From the IMG/VR virus record IMGVR_UViG_3300043449_001420, positions 1-51,708 of that record: a stretch of 51,708 bases of DNA; one strand, 5' to 3'. This document shows, one piece after another, positions 30,966-41,031 of the stretch. Each line of letters begins with the position of its first letter. Positions within the stretch are counted from its first letter, which is position 1. The DNA is from a virus. The notes beneath the pieces are model-generated. The model did not search any database, was not told the origin of the DNA, and saw only the letters and a list, made by a program, of their open reading frames with translations. Both the position numbers and the translations under genes were made by a program.

Positions 30966-32846
30966 ATGGCATCTATTATTAAGATAAAACGCTCAGAGGT
31001 TTCTGGTAATCCAGCAGTCCTTGGTGCCGGTGAATTAGCCTACTCTGGTTTAGCGGATAACGGCTCAAACGGTGGAGATCGCTTATACATCGGTATGGGC
31101 ACCGAAACTGCAGGCAATGCAGTTAATCGCATAGTTATTGGTGGTAAGTTTTTTACTGATCAAATTACAGCAGCCACAGCTGCTAACACGGCAAACACAC
31201 TGGTTCGTCGTGACGCAGGTGGTAACTTTGTAGCAGGTACAATTACTGCTGCATTAAGTGGTAATGCAGCAACAGCAACAAAATGGGCTACAGCCCGTAA
31301 CTTGAGTTTAACTGGTGATGCAACTGCAACACTAAGTGCTGTAGATGGTAGTGCAGCAGTAAGTGCTGCAATCACCCTGGCTACAGTTAACTCAAATGTT
31401 GGTGCTTTTGGTAGTACTACACAAATTCCAGTTATTACTGTTAACGCAAAAGGTTTAGTTACAGCCGTAAGTACTGCTTCAATTAGTACTTCACTAAACA
31501 TTGCTGGCGGAATTGGCACTGATTCAGTTGCTCTAGGCACAGATACACTAACATTTGCTGGCGGTACTGGTGTTACTACAACAGTAACAAACAACCAAGT
31601 TAGTTTTGCAATTGGTCAAGCAGTTGGTACTACAGACAACGTAACGTTTAATAACGTTGCTGTTAATGGTACGCTAAGTTCAGACGACATTACGGCCGCT
31701 AACATCAGCGTAGCAGGTAATGCAACCATCACAGGTAACTTAACTGTTCAAGGTACAACAACCACTATTAACTCCACAGCAGTTGCCGTTAGTGATGTTA
31801 ATTTAACACTAGCCAAAGATGCTACCACAGCTGCTGCTGCCAATGGCGCAGGTTTAACGGTTGCTGGTCCAACAACACAAGCTACACTTACTTACACAAG
31901 CGCAGATGATCGCTGGAACTTTAACAAAGGTTTAAACGTTGCCAACATTTACGGTGCATTAACTGGTAACGCTAGTACAGCTACCACACTGCAAACTGCT
32001 CGTAACATTAACGGCGTAAGTTTTAACGGTAGTGCAGATATTACAGTTACTGCAAATACTACTAACGCCTTAACAATCGGTACAGGTTTAAGCGGAACAA
32101 GCTTTAATGGTAGTAGTGCAGTAACAATTGCAATTGACTCAACAGTTGCATTACGCGCAGATACCCATTATATTGGTACAACAGCAGTTACCCTAAACCG
32201 CGCCAGTGCTAACCTTGCACTAACCGGTATTAGCAGCGTAACACTACCAGGTGCTACATCGGGTACCGTTCAACTTGTACCAACCGCAGTCGCAGGTACA
32301 ACAGTAATTACCCTACCAGCAACAACTGGTACAGTTGTAACAACTGGAGATACTGGTACAGTTACTAACACAATGCTGGCAGGTAGTATTGCCAATGCAA
32401 AACTAACGAATAGCAGTGTAACCATCGGTACTACTGCAATTGCACTGGGCGCATCAAGCACTACATTAGCTGGTTTAACAAGTGTTGCATCTACAAGTTT
32501 CACAGGTGCCTTAACCGGTAACGCTTCAACAGCTAGTGCACTTGCTACTGCTCGTGCTATTACAGCAACTGGTGATGCGTCTTGGACAGTTAACTTTGAT
32601 GGATCTGCGGCGGTTAGTGCAGCACTTACACTAGCAACTGTTAACACAAACGTTGGTGCTTTTGGTAGTGCTACAGCTGTACCGACAGTAACTGTTAATG
32701 CCAAAGGTTTGGTAACTGCGGTTTCTACTACAGCAATCCCAACAGCTAGTACTAGTGTAGCAGGTTTAGCACGATTTGATGGTACTGATTTTGCAGTAAC
32801 TGCTGGGCTGGTAACTGTTGCACAAATAGACGGCGGAACGTATTAA
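30966..32846 (+). CDS. Repetitive tail fibre protein, 626 aa
   Basis: A short attachment domain (MASIIKIKRSEVSGNPA, then GELAYSGLADN) leads into a Thr/Ala/Gly-rich shaft with internal repeats. The module TLATVN(S/T)NVGAFGS...VTVNAKGLVTAVS occurs near residues 138 and 557, and NLTVQGTTTTINSTAVAV matches the DLVVNGTTTTVNST segment of the 666-aa fibre. Such triple-beta shafts are typical of fibres in tailed phages. The C-terminus is short with no chaperone domain, so it may need a partner for folding. Confidence 0.8.
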   Translation: MASIIKIKRSEVSGNPAVLGAGELAYSGLADNGSNGGDRLYIGMGTETAGNAVNRIVIGGKFFTDQITAATAANTANTLVRRDAGGNFVAGTITAALSGNAATATKWATARNLSLTGDATATLSAVDGSAAVSAAITLATVNSNVGAFGSTTQIPVITVNAKGLVTAVSTASISTSLNIAGGIGTDSVALGTDTLTFAGGTGVTTTVTNNQVSFAIGQAVGTTDNVTFNNVAVNGTLSSDDITAANISVAGNATITGNLTVQGTTTTINSTAVAVSDVNLTLAKDATTAAAANGAGLTVAGPTTQATLTYTSADDRWNFNKGLNVANIYGALTGNASTATTLQTARNINGVSFNGSADITVTANTTNALTIGTGLSGTSFNGSSAVTIAIDSTVALRADTHYIGTTAVTLNRASANLALTGISSVTLPGATSGTVQLVPTAVAGTTVITLPATTGTVVTTGDTGTVTNTMLAGSIANAKLTNSSVTIGTTAIALGASSTTLAGLTSVASTSFTGALTGNASTASALATARAITATGDASWTVNFDGSAAVSAALTLATVNTNVGAFGSATAVPTVTVNAKGLVTAVSTTAIPTASTSVAGLARFDGTDFAVTAGLVTVAQIDGGTY

Positions 32847-32894
32847 ATAACAGCAAGGCTTTTTAGCCTTGTTTAAATCCTTTTTAGGGCTCAC

Positions 32895-33422
32895 ATGGCA
32901 CAGATTACTATTAAAAAGTCATCCGTTGCTAATAAAGTACCACTTAGTACTGATTTAGCTTACGGGGAATTAGCGCTTAATTACCAAGACGGTAAACTAT
33001 ATTTTAAAACAGCCACAAATACTATTGAGTATTTTAACATGGCTGACCCTATAGTTGTAATTACCAAGTCATTAACAATGACTACAGATTGGCAAGATAC
33101 TGGAATTAAATCAAATGATCTTACAACCGGTACTTATATAGTTCAACTATTTGCTAATGATACTGGCTCAGGCGGAACCAATAATAACGAATATTATTCA
33201 GGAACTATGAGTTGGTACAGTGGAGATACTAACTCTGCCATGGAACTACCTACTGATGAGATTACACTACACCGTGCCGGCGGTAGTGGGGACGGGGCTT
33301 TATACTTAAGAACGTATAGGACTCCAACCGCAGATATCAATAACTTAAAACTTCAGATCTATTCAAACACAGCCAATGCGTCAGCCGCTAATTATGTGTT
33401 TAAATTTAGACGTATTATCTAA
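32895..33422 (+). CDS. Short tail fibre/tip protein, 175 aa
   Basis: The N-terminus (MAQITIKKSSVANKVP, GELALNYQDGKLYFK) is the same attachment module as in the 626-aa fibre. The rest is a beta-rich single domain (LTMTTDWQDTGIKSNDL to NYVFKFRRI) that could be a trimeric receptor-binding head. It lies between two long repetitive fibres. A CAAGGC/GCCTTG hairpin in the 48-nt spacer upstream may reduce read-through from the previous gene. Confidence 0.6.
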   Translation: MAQITIKKSSVANKVPLSTDLAYGELALNYQDGKLYFKTATNTIEYFNMADPIVVITKSLTMTTDWQDTGIKSNDLTTGTYIVQLFANDTGSGGTNNNEYYSGTMSWYSGDTNSAMELPTDEITLHRAGGSGDGALYLRTYRTPTADINNLKLQIYSNTANASAANYVFKFRRII

Positions 33423-33434
33423 CAGGAGCATTAA

Positions 33435-35435
33435 ATGGCTTTTAAAATTAAAGACGGTGTCCGAATTGGTACCGTTGACGTATTCAATAATGCTGGTGGA
33501 TTACTGGTTGCAGCTCCTAGCGTAGCTAATAGTTTAACTGCTGGTGCTGGTTTAACAGGCGGCCCTTACAATGGCTCTGGTGCTGTTACACTTGCACACA
33601 GCAACACAGTAACAGCAAGTACTGCAAGTGAAGGCGGTGTAACACGTACACTTACTGCTGGCGGCACATTCAACATCCCTAGCGTTACATATGACGCTAA
33701 TGGACATATTACTGGTAAAGGTAGTATTACACTAACCTTACCAACAGCTGGAGCAGCTCCTAACAATGGAGCTTTAACACTTGGTATTGGTACTGCTGCA
33801 GCAACTAATACTACAGTTACAATTGGTACTGGTACTGGTTTCAGTGCAGATACTGCGAGTAACTTAACTTATGATATTAAGGTAGGTCCTGCACTTACAG
33901 CACTAGCCACATTAATGACAACAGCAGGTGCTGGTTTCATTAGACGTGGTGCAACTGCAGATACGTATACAATTGATACAAGTACCTATCTAACAGCTAA
34001 CCAAAACATCTCCGTAACTGGTGATGCAACTGGTAGCGGTACTACTGCAATTACACTTACATTAGCTAACAGTGGTGTTACTGCTGGCACATACAACAAC
34101 GTTACTGTTAATGCCAAAGGCTTGGTTACAGGCGGATCAAATGTAGCGTATTTAACTTCCTTAACTGATACTTTACAAACAGTAACAAGTCGTGGAGCTA
34201 CCTCCAGCGTAGCTACTATCTCACTAACAGGCGGTACAGCTTCAACAAACACAGGCACAGGTACTCTAGTAGTTACAGGCGGTGTTGGTGTAAGCGGTGC
34301 ACTTAACGTTGGTGGTGCAACCAACATTGGTGGTACGTTAACCGTAACAGGCGATTTGGTTGTAAATGGTACAACTACTACGGTTAACTCAACAACAATC
34401 ACCGTTGACGATAAAAACCTAGAGTTAGGTTCAGTTGCTAGCCCAACAGATGCGGGTGCAGATGGTGGTGGTATTACCTTAAAGGGTACTACTGACAAGA
34501 CATTTAATTGGGTAAATGCTACAAACTCATGGACTTCAAGCGTAGCACTTTCTGCTCCTACGTTAGTTTCTACAGTTGCAACAGGTACTGCACCGCTAAC
34601 AGTAACTTCTACTACTTTAGTAACTAACCTTAACGCTGATTTACTTGATGGTAACCATGCTAGCGCATTTGCACTAGCTTCAAGTGTTAATAATGGTACA
34701 TTTGCTGTAAGCGTTGGTACTGCTGGTGCTACTAACACCACAGTTACCTGGGGAACTAGCACAGGATTTAGCGCTAATACAGCAAGTAATTTAACTTACG
34801 ATATTAAAGTAGGTCCAGCACTAACTGCTCTTGCAACCTTAATGACCACAGCAGGTGCTGGTTTCATTAAACGCGGTGCTACTGCAGATACGTACACCAT
34901 TGATACTAACACGTATCTAACCAGCTATACTGAAACTGATACACTAGCTACTGTAACTGGTCGCGGAGCTACAACTGCCACAGCAATCACACTAACTAAT
35001 GCTACTAATGCCACAAGCACTAGTACAGGTGCTTTAGTTGTTACAGGCGGTGTTGCAGTTGGAGCAGACCTTGTATTAAAAGGTATGTTAGTTGACACTA
35101 ACAGTGCCGGCACAATTATTAGTGCTCGCGATACTGTACAAGCTACAGTAGCTACTACAACTACTACTGCAACAGATAGTTGGGCTATTGCAACTTATCG
35201 TGCAGTTAAATATTTAGTACAAATTACACAAGGTAGTAACTATCAAATTTCTGAAATTATGGTACTACACAATGGTACGACTACCACAATGACAGAATAT
35301 GCCGTACTTGAATCCGGTAGTTCATTAGGTACATTTACAAGCGATATTTCTGGTGGTAATGCTAGATTATTAGTAACAATGGGTGCTGCCACCTCAGCAA
35401 CAATCAATATTCAACGCACCTTAATGGTAGTGTAA
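33435..35435 (+). CDS. Repetitive tail fibre protein, 666 aa
   Basis: After the start MAFKIKDGVRIGTVDVFN the protein is a Thr/Gly/Ala-rich repeat shaft. Two 75-80-residue modules (about 110-185 and 415-490) share SNLTYDIKVGPALTALATL and GATADTYTIDT almost exactly, and single copies of the DLVVNGTTTTVNSTTI module link it to the 626-aa fibre. The last 120 residues (VKYLVQITQGSNYQISEIMV, GNARLLVTMGAATSA) form a distinct beta domain, a likely receptor-binding head. AGGAG lies 8 nt before the start. Confidence 0.8.
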   Translation: MAFKIKDGVRIGTVDVFNNAGGLLVAAPSVANSLTAGAGLTGGPYNGSGAVTLAHSNTVTASTASEGGVTRTLTAGGTFNIPSVTYDANGHITGKGSITLTLPTAGAAPNNGALTLGIGTAAATNTTVTIGTGTGFSADTASNLTYDIKVGPALTALATLMTTAGAGFIRRGATADTYTIDTSTYLTANQNISVTGDATGSGTTAITLTLANSGVTAGTYNNVTVNAKGLVTGGSNVAYLTSLTDTLQTVTSRGATSSVATISLTGGTASTNTGTGTLVVTGGVGVSGALNVGGATNIGGTLTVTGDLVVNGTTTTVNSTTITVDDKNLELGSVASPTDAGADGGGITLKGTTDKTFNWVNATNSWTSSVALSAPTLVSTVATGTAPLTVTSTTLVTNLNADLLDGNHASAFALASSVNNGTFAVSVGTAGATNTTVTWGTSTGFSANTASNLTYDIKVGPALTALATLMTTAGAGFIKRGATADTYTIDTNTYLTSYTETDTLATVTGRGATTATAITLTNATNATSTSTGALVVTGGVAVGADLVLKGMLVDTNSAGTIISARDTVQATVATTTTTATDSWAIATYRAVKYLVQITQGSNYQISEIMVLHNGTTTTMTEYAVLESGSSLGTFTSDISGGNARLLVTMGAATSATINIQRTLMVV

Positions 35436-35481
35436 TTTTAGCAGGGCCTAGTGCCCTGCATATTCGTGGATAGGGAAGCGA

Positions 35482-35901
35482 ATGGCAAACGAATTTAAAG
35501 TAAAAAACGGTATAAAGTTTCAAGATGGCTCGGTGCAGCTAACAGCTGCATATTTTCAAGAAGTTATCCTGAATGACATATCTCCACAATTTGACGGTGT
35601 ATGCGGAGCGTTTGATCTAAAACTAGATCAAGATCTAGTAACTACCATTACGGATTCTAAAAACTTAGAAGTTGTAGTAAGCGGTAAAAAATTAACGCCT
35701 TATGTGAAAACTTTAACCTATCCATGGCTAACCGAATATGATGTAGTCAAGGGTTTTAGAGTTAGAGATAATAAGGTAATTTTATATAATCCTCCTGATA
35801 TAGGAGAGAGCGCTTTATTAGTACAAAAATCGCCTGGAACAACAGTAGTCCAGACTAAAAAATACCCGTATTCCGCAACAACCGTTGCATTTGGAGATTA
35901 A
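35482..35901 (+). CDS. Small fibre/tip protein, 139 aa
   Basis: The FKVKNGIKFQDGSVQLTAA opening is an attachment motif common to phage fibres. The C-terminal 115 residues (NLEVVVSGKKLTPYV, VRDNKVILYNPPDIGES) form a beta domain seen in small proteins beside fibres of other tailed phages. A GCAGGGC/GCCCTGC hairpin precedes the gene. The role, perhaps as a connector between fibre and tip, is inferred. Confidence 0.6.
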   Translation: MANEFKVKNGIKFQDGSVQLTAAYFQEVILNDISPQFDGVCGAFDLKLDQDLVTTITDSKNLEVVVSGKKLTPYVKTLTYPWLTEYDVVKGFRVRDNKVILYNPPDIGESALLVQKSPGTTVVQTKKYPYSATTVAFGD

Positions 35902-35907
35902 TTTAAA

Positions 35908-38763
35908 ATGGCAAAACACGTAATTTTAGAAAGCTATGCTTTCACACCTAGTACAAGAACAATTGTAGTAACTGGCAAAAATATTCGAAGAGAACAGTTA
36001 TTACTAATTACTAATACTACAACCGGTACCGTTCTATATAACTTTAGTGATCCAGCACTACTTGCAACTAGCTACACTAATTCTACTAATGCAGTTACTG
36101 GGCAAGAAACAACAACAATAGTATTAGCCTATAATACTACTGCAATGGGCTCTAACGACAAATTAAGTATCTTGGTTGAAGAAACCTATACTGAAATTAT
36201 GCCAGCAGAAGTAATGCGCGATCCAGTCGATAAGATGCGCGTAAGTACTCCACAGTCGTTAATTGATACTGACTTTGAGTATGGTCAACAGCCTACTAAG
36301 TGGGAAAGCTTAAACTTGATGAATAACCGCCCATGTGCATTTTATGATGCTACACAGGGTATTAGTAATACTTCAAGAAGTGATCTAACATTTCCAGGCG
36401 CTACACTTACTTCGTATCAAATTACTAACGTAACTGCTAGCGGTAAAGTAGTAACGGTTGCCATTAGCAATACGACTGGTATTACCGTAGGCTTACCAAT
36501 TTTTATTCAAGGTACTCTTGATACTGCCAATGCCGATGGTTGGTGGGTTGTTGAATCCGTAACTGCTAATACTAGTTTTACCTACTCTACTATTATTGCA
36601 CCAGCTGCTGCACTATTTGATGCGACTAAAACATTTGTATTTATCGGTGCGTACTATACAGGTGCAGGTATTCCTACAACTAGTATTACCTTATCAGGTA
36701 CAGTTGGTACAGTAACTACTACTGGTAGTCATGGATTTCAGCCAGGTAATACTTTTTATATTACCGGTACAACAGGTGCATCCGGTACATTAAACTCTAG
36801 TTGGACTGTAGCAACCACTCCTACTAATAATACGTTTACATTTGCTTGTACTTTTACAGGTACTATTACTTTAGCTGGTGGTGCTAACAACAGCGTGTAT
36901 GCTCGTCCAATGGGTTATGTACAACACAGACCATTTGATGGTGGAGTGCAATTTAGTAATGTAAGCCCATATCAAGGTTATCAAGTTATTCGTCAAACAC
37001 GACGTCAATTCCGTTACCAATCTGGTAAAGGGATTCAGTTTTCTACTGGTAGTATTTTAAAGCCAGCAGTATTTTTGGATAATTTAACCAGTAGCGGCAC
37101 AACAGTTACAGTAACATGTAAATACCCTCATGGTATACTACCTGGTGCAGTAGTAAGAGTAAGTGGTGCCACAGAATCAGCCTATAATGGAACTTTTACT
37201 GTAGTAACTGCTCCTAATGCATTAACATTTACGTATACCGCACTATCAGCCCCTAGTGCTAGTCCAGCCACTGGTTGGCCAATCACAGTAGCTCCGCATA
37301 CTTGGTACGGAGCTAGTAACCGCGTAGGTATGTTTGACCACCAAAACGGTTTTTACTTTGAATTTGACGGACAAACATTATTTTGTGTAAGACGTTCTAG
37401 TACAGGACAAATATCTGGAAGCGTTTCAGTAACTGCAGGTAGTAATAGCTTAGTAGGTACAGCCACTAAATTCTCAAAAGAATTAATACCTGGTGACTGG
37501 ATTGTTATTCGCGGTCAAAGCTATATTGTTCAAACAATTACGAGCGATACACAAGCTTACATTTATCCAGAATATCGCGGAGTTACAGCAGCCAATTGTG
37601 TTGTTAGTAAAACCATCAATACTAGATACCCACAAAATTCATGGAACATTGATAAAATGGACGGAACTGGGCATAGCTTAATGACACTAGATCTATCTAA
37701 GATGCAGATGTTCTATGTGGATTATACTTGGTATGGTGCAGGAGCTATTCGTTTTGGATTTAAAAATAATCGTGGCGAAGTAGTTTACTGCCACCGTATC
37801 CCTAACAACAACGTTAATACAGAAGCATATATGCGTTCTGGTAACTTGGTAGCACGTTACGAGACAAATACACTAGCTCCATACACTATTATAACATCAA
37901 CTTTACTTAACTCTGCTACTACTGGCGCAACTATTTCTGTTGCGGATGTTTCTACTTGGCCACCAAGTGGTACTGCATTTTTAACACAAGCTGCTGCTAC
38001 AGGTGGGGCTATTGAATACATTACTTATAGTTCAAAAGTTGGATCAACAGGACTAGTTATTGCAGCTCGTGGACAACTTGGAGGTAGTGGAGCTACTACA
38101 TTCAACTACTCAGCAACTGCGCCAGTTCAAGTAGAGTTATTTAGTCCACAAGTAGCTAGTACAGTCAGCCACTGGGGTAGTTCAGTTATTATGGATGGAC
38201 GCTATGATGATGATAAGTCTTTGGTGTTTAATGCTGGTAATAATGCTGCGTTAAATAACTTGGCACAAGGTGTGCGTCAACCTATTTTAAGTTTACGTAT
38301 TGCTCCTACTGTTGATAACGGTTTAACAGGTCTATTAGGCGTACGTGAAATCATTAACCGTATGCAGTTGACCCTTCGTCAAATGGACGTATACACAACA
38401 GGTACTGCTTTCCGTATTGAAATTTTCTTGAATGGTAGACTAAGTGGCGGAACTTTTGCTGCAGTAGGTGGTTCAAGTTTAGCACAGGTTGCTTATCACA
38501 CTGCTGGACAAACTATTAGCGGTGGCGAATCAATCTTTGGTTTCTTTACTTCAAATACTGGCGCTATTTCTCAAGACTTGGTTCAAGTTCGAGACATTGG
38601 AAATAGTATTTTAGGTGGCGGTACAAGTTTAACTGTTCCAAATACTGCATTAAATATGTATCCGGACGGACCAGATATTATTACCATTTGTTGTACAAAT
38701 ATTACAGCAACAGCTACTAATACAATTAATAGTCGTTTAAGCTGGACTGAAGCTCAGGCTTAA
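35908..38763 (+). CDS. Large tail structural protein, 951 aa
   Basis: The N-terminal 150 residues carry DPVDKMRVSTPQSLIDTDFE and YGQQPTKWESLNLMNN, a motif set recurrent in large tail proteins of environmental phages. Three FCCH-like beta modules follow: near 175-240 (VTVAISNTTGITVGLPIFI), 260-325 (VTTTGSHGFQPGNTFYITG) and 395-455 (VTVTCKYPHGILPGAVVRV). The C-terminal half has aromatic-rich beta segments (FYFEFDGQTLFC) fitting a surface-exposed tip. Probably a tail-tip spike or fibre body. No catalytic motif is recognised. Confidence 0.65.
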   Translation: MAKHVILESYAFTPSTRTIVVTGKNIRREQLLLITNTTTGTVLYNFSDPALLATSYTNSTNAVTGQETTTIVLAYNTTAMGSNDKLSILVEETYTEIMPAEVMRDPVDKMRVSTPQSLIDTDFEYGQQPTKWESLNLMNNRPCAFYDATQGISNTSRSDLTFPGATLTSYQITNVTASGKVVTVAISNTTGITVGLPIFIQGTLDTANADGWWVVESVTANTSFTYSTIIAPAAALFDATKTFVFIGAYYTGAGIPTTSITLSGTVGTVTTTGSHGFQPGNTFYITGTTGASGTLNSSWTVATTPTNNTFTFACTFTGTITLAGGANNSVYARPMGYVQHRPFDGGVQFSNVSPYQGYQVIRQTRRQFRYQSGKGIQFSTGSILKPAVFLDNLTSSGTTVTVTCKYPHGILPGAVVRVSGATESAYNGTFTVVTAPNALTFTYTALSAPSASPATGWPITVAPHTWYGASNRVGMFDHQNGFYFEFDGQTLFCVRRSSTGQISGSVSVTAGSNSLVGTATKFSKELIPGDWIVIRGQSYIVQTITSDTQAYIYPEYRGVTAANCVVSKTINTRYPQNSWNIDKMDGTGHSLMTLDLSKMQMFYVDYTWYGAGAIRFGFKNNRGEVVYCHRIPNNNVNTEAYMRSGNLVARYETNTLAPYTIITSTLLNSATTGATISVADVSTWPPSGTAFLTQAAATGGAIEYITYSSKVGSTGLVIAARGQLGGSGATTFNYSATAPVQVELFSPQVASTVSHWGSSVIMDGRYDDDKSLVFNAGNNAALNNLAQGVRQPILSLRIAPTVDNGLTGLLGVREIINRMQLTLRQMDVYTTGTAFRIEIFLNGRLSGGTFAAVGGSSLAQVAYHTAGQTISGGESIFGFFTSNTGAISQDLVQVRDIGNSILGGGTSLTVPNTALNMYPDGPDIITICCTNITATATNTINSRLSWTEAQA

Positions 38764-38777
38764 TAAAGGAAAAATAG

Positions 38778-41030
38778 ATGTCATCTAGAGAAACTCTAAA
38801 ACATACAATATCGGTTACTGAGCCTGTAGGTGCATCTATCGGAGATGAGTGGTATAATCCGACCATTCCCACCTTGCTATATAAAAGGGTTGTAAAAAAC
38901 AATATAGTAGGGTGGTCTTCTCTACCTTTAGATGCCGCCGCTAGTGCAGGTACTGTTACCAGCGTAAACATGACTGTACCTACCGGACTAACCGTATCCG
39001 GAAACCCTATTACAACATCAGGTACTTTAGACGTAACTTTAACTTCCGGTTACTCAATCCCAACCACAGCTTCTCAATCTAACTGGGATGCTGCGTTTAC
39101 TAATGCTTTACGTTGGGATGGTGGAGCAACAGGTTTAACAGCATCAACAGGCCGTACTAGCTTAGGAGCTACTACACTAGGTAGTAACTTATTTACTCTC
39201 GCAAACGTAGCTGCTATTGCTTTCCCAAGAATCAATGCTGATAATACTGTAAGTACATTAGATGCTGCTACATTTCGTACAGCTATTGGAGCAGGTACTA
39301 GTTCTACAACAGGAACTGTAACTAGTGTTGGTGGAACAGGTACTGTAAGTGGTTTAACATTAACAGGAACTGTAACATCTTCTGGCAACTTAACTCTTGG
39401 TGGTACATTAAGCACTCCTGTAAGTACTATTAATGATAGTACTACATTAGGTCAAAACTTAGTTAAGTTAACTAACGTAACTGCTATTGCTTTCCCAAGA
39501 ATCAATGCTGATAATACTGTAAGTACATTAGATGCTGCTACATTTCGTACAGCTATTGGAGCAGGTACTAGTTCTACAACAGGAACTGTAACTAGTGTTG
39601 GTGGAACAGGTACTGTAAGTGGTTTAACATTAACAGGAACTGTAACATCTTCTGGCAACTTAACTCTTGGTGGTACGCTAAGTGTTACGGCCAGTAACTT
39701 TGCATCGCAAACTGCTAACACTGTATTAGCTGCACCCAACGGTGCTGCAGGAACACCAACATTCAGAGCACTAGTTGCTGCCGACATTCCGACCCTAAAT
39801 CAGAACACTACAGGTACTGCGGCAACCATTACTGGAGTTTATAGCGGAACTATTACTTCGTCGCAAGTAACAACAGGGCTTGGGTTTACACCCTATAACG
39901 CAACAAATCCTAGTTCGTATATTGCACTTTCATCTGCAATTACTGGTTATACTGCCGGAACAAATACTGCATTAGCTGCAACCGATACATTACTTGCAGC
40001 TTTAGGAAAGTTACAAGGCCAAATAACAGCTACACCTGGCACTGTAACAAGCGTAGGGGGTACAGGTACTGTAAGTGGTTTAACACTAACAGGAACTGTA
40101 ACATCTTCTGGTAACTTAACTCTTGGTGGTACACTAAGTGTTACGGCTTCAAACTTTGCTTCACAAACAGCCAATACTGTACTAGTTGCTCCCAACGGCT
40201 CCGCTGGAACACCAACATTCCGTACACTAGTTGCTGCAGATTTACCAACTATAACAGTTGCAAAAGGTGGCACAGGTCTTACAGCTATTGCTGCTCGCTC
40301 TATATTGGTGGCTAACACTGCTGATACTTATACAGCACTAACTCCAGCTGCTGGCCAATCTATAAGAGTTAATGCCGGTAACACTGCATGGGAAGTTTAT
40401 ACACCAAGTACTGGAGGTGCTGAAACAGATACTTTAGCTACTGTAACTGCTAGAGGTGCTACTACTTCTACTGCTACTACTTTTGGCACTATTACAATTA
40501 GTAAAACTACTACCAATACAGTTGGCAGTAGTACAACAGACCAATTTCAAATTCAAAACGCTGGTACTGGTGGGGCTATAATGTCTTTCCACAGAACTTC
40601 TGTTTATGCTATAAACTTAGGTTTAGATACAGATAACGTATTTCGTTTAGGTGGTTGGTCTAACGGTACTAATATATATCGTTGGCAATCTGATACTTCT
40701 GGCAACTTTACTGCACAAAGCAATGTAACTGCATACTCTGATGAGCGCCTTAAAAAGGATTGGAAAAATTTACCTAATGATTTTATTAGTAAGCTTTCCC
40801 TTGTTAAAAATGGTACATACACTAGAATAGATAATGCTTGCGTGCAGGTTGGCGTATCTGCACAAAGTTTACAACAAATATTGCCAGAAGCAGTAATAAC
40901 TGATAGTAACGGAATTTTATCAGTTTCATACGGTAACGCAGCTTTAGTTTCTGCAGTTGAATTAGCCAAGGAAGTAGTAGAACTTAGAGCTAGACTTGCT
41001 AAATTAGAAGCATTATTATTAAAGGATTAA
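38778..41030 (+). CDS. Long tail fibre with C-terminal S74 chaperone, 750 aa
   Basis: A repetitive Thr/Gly shaft has an internal 90-residue duplication: at DNA level 196 bp (39211-39406) recur without change at 39481-39676, and a diverged third copy starts near 40050. The C-terminus is a Peptidase S74 chaperone with SDERLKKDW (Ser/Lys pair five apart), VGVSAQSLQQILPEAVI and a coiled coil ending in KLEALLLKD. The precursor should trimerise, cleave itself and leave the shaft on the virion. It is the last gene before lysis. Confidence 0.88.
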   Translation: MSSRETLKHTISVTEPVGASIGDEWYNPTIPTLLYKRVVKNNIVGWSSLPLDAAASAGTVTSVNMTVPTGLTVSGNPITTSGTLDVTLTSGYSIPTTASQSNWDAAFTNALRWDGGATGLTASTGRTSLGATTLGSNLFTLANVAAIAFPRINADNTVSTLDAATFRTAIGAGTSSTTGTVTSVGGTGTVSGLTLTGTVTSSGNLTLGGTLSTPVSTINDSTTLGQNLVKLTNVTAIAFPRINADNTVSTLDAATFRTAIGAGTSSTTGTVTSVGGTGTVSGLTLTGTVTSSGNLTLGGTLSVTASNFASQTANTVLAAPNGAAGTPTFRALVAADIPTLNQNTTGTAATITGVYSGTITSSQVTTGLGFTPYNATNPSSYIALSSAITGYTAGTNTALAATDTLLAALGKLQGQITATPGTVTSVGGTGTVSGLTLTGTVTSSGNLTLGGTLSVTASNFASQTANTVLVAPNGSAGTPTFRTLVAADLPTITVAKGGTGLTAIAARSILVANTADTYTALTPAAGQSIRVNAGNTAWEVYTPSTGGAETDTLATVTARGATTSTATTFGTITISKTTTNTVGSSTTDQFQIQNAGTGGAIMSFHRTSVYAINLGLDTDNVFRLGGWSNGTNIYRWQSDTSGNFTAQSNVTAYSDERLKKDWKNLPNDFISKLSLVKNGTYTRIDNACVQVGVSAQSLQQILPEAVITDSNGILSVSYGNAALVSAVELAKEVVELRARLAKLEALLLKD
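39211..39676 (+). repeat. Exact 196-bp direct repeat within the long fibre gene
   Basis: 39211-39406 equals 39481-39676 base for base, with an offset of 270 nt (90 codons), so the frame is kept. The lack of any silent difference implies a recent duplication or gene conversion. Confidence 0.9.
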
Positions 41031-41031
41031 A

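Noticed and set aside
31160-34762. Val/Ala/Pro-rich minus-strand ORFs across the fibre genes
   Set aside because: They mirror the Thr/Gly/Ala-rich repeats of the fibre genes in the antisense frame and have no promoters or ribosome sites.
39211-40200. Regular DNA repeats as a CRISPR array
   Set aside because: The repeats are long, in frame and encode fibre shaft modules. There are no short identical repeats with unique spacers and no cas genes.
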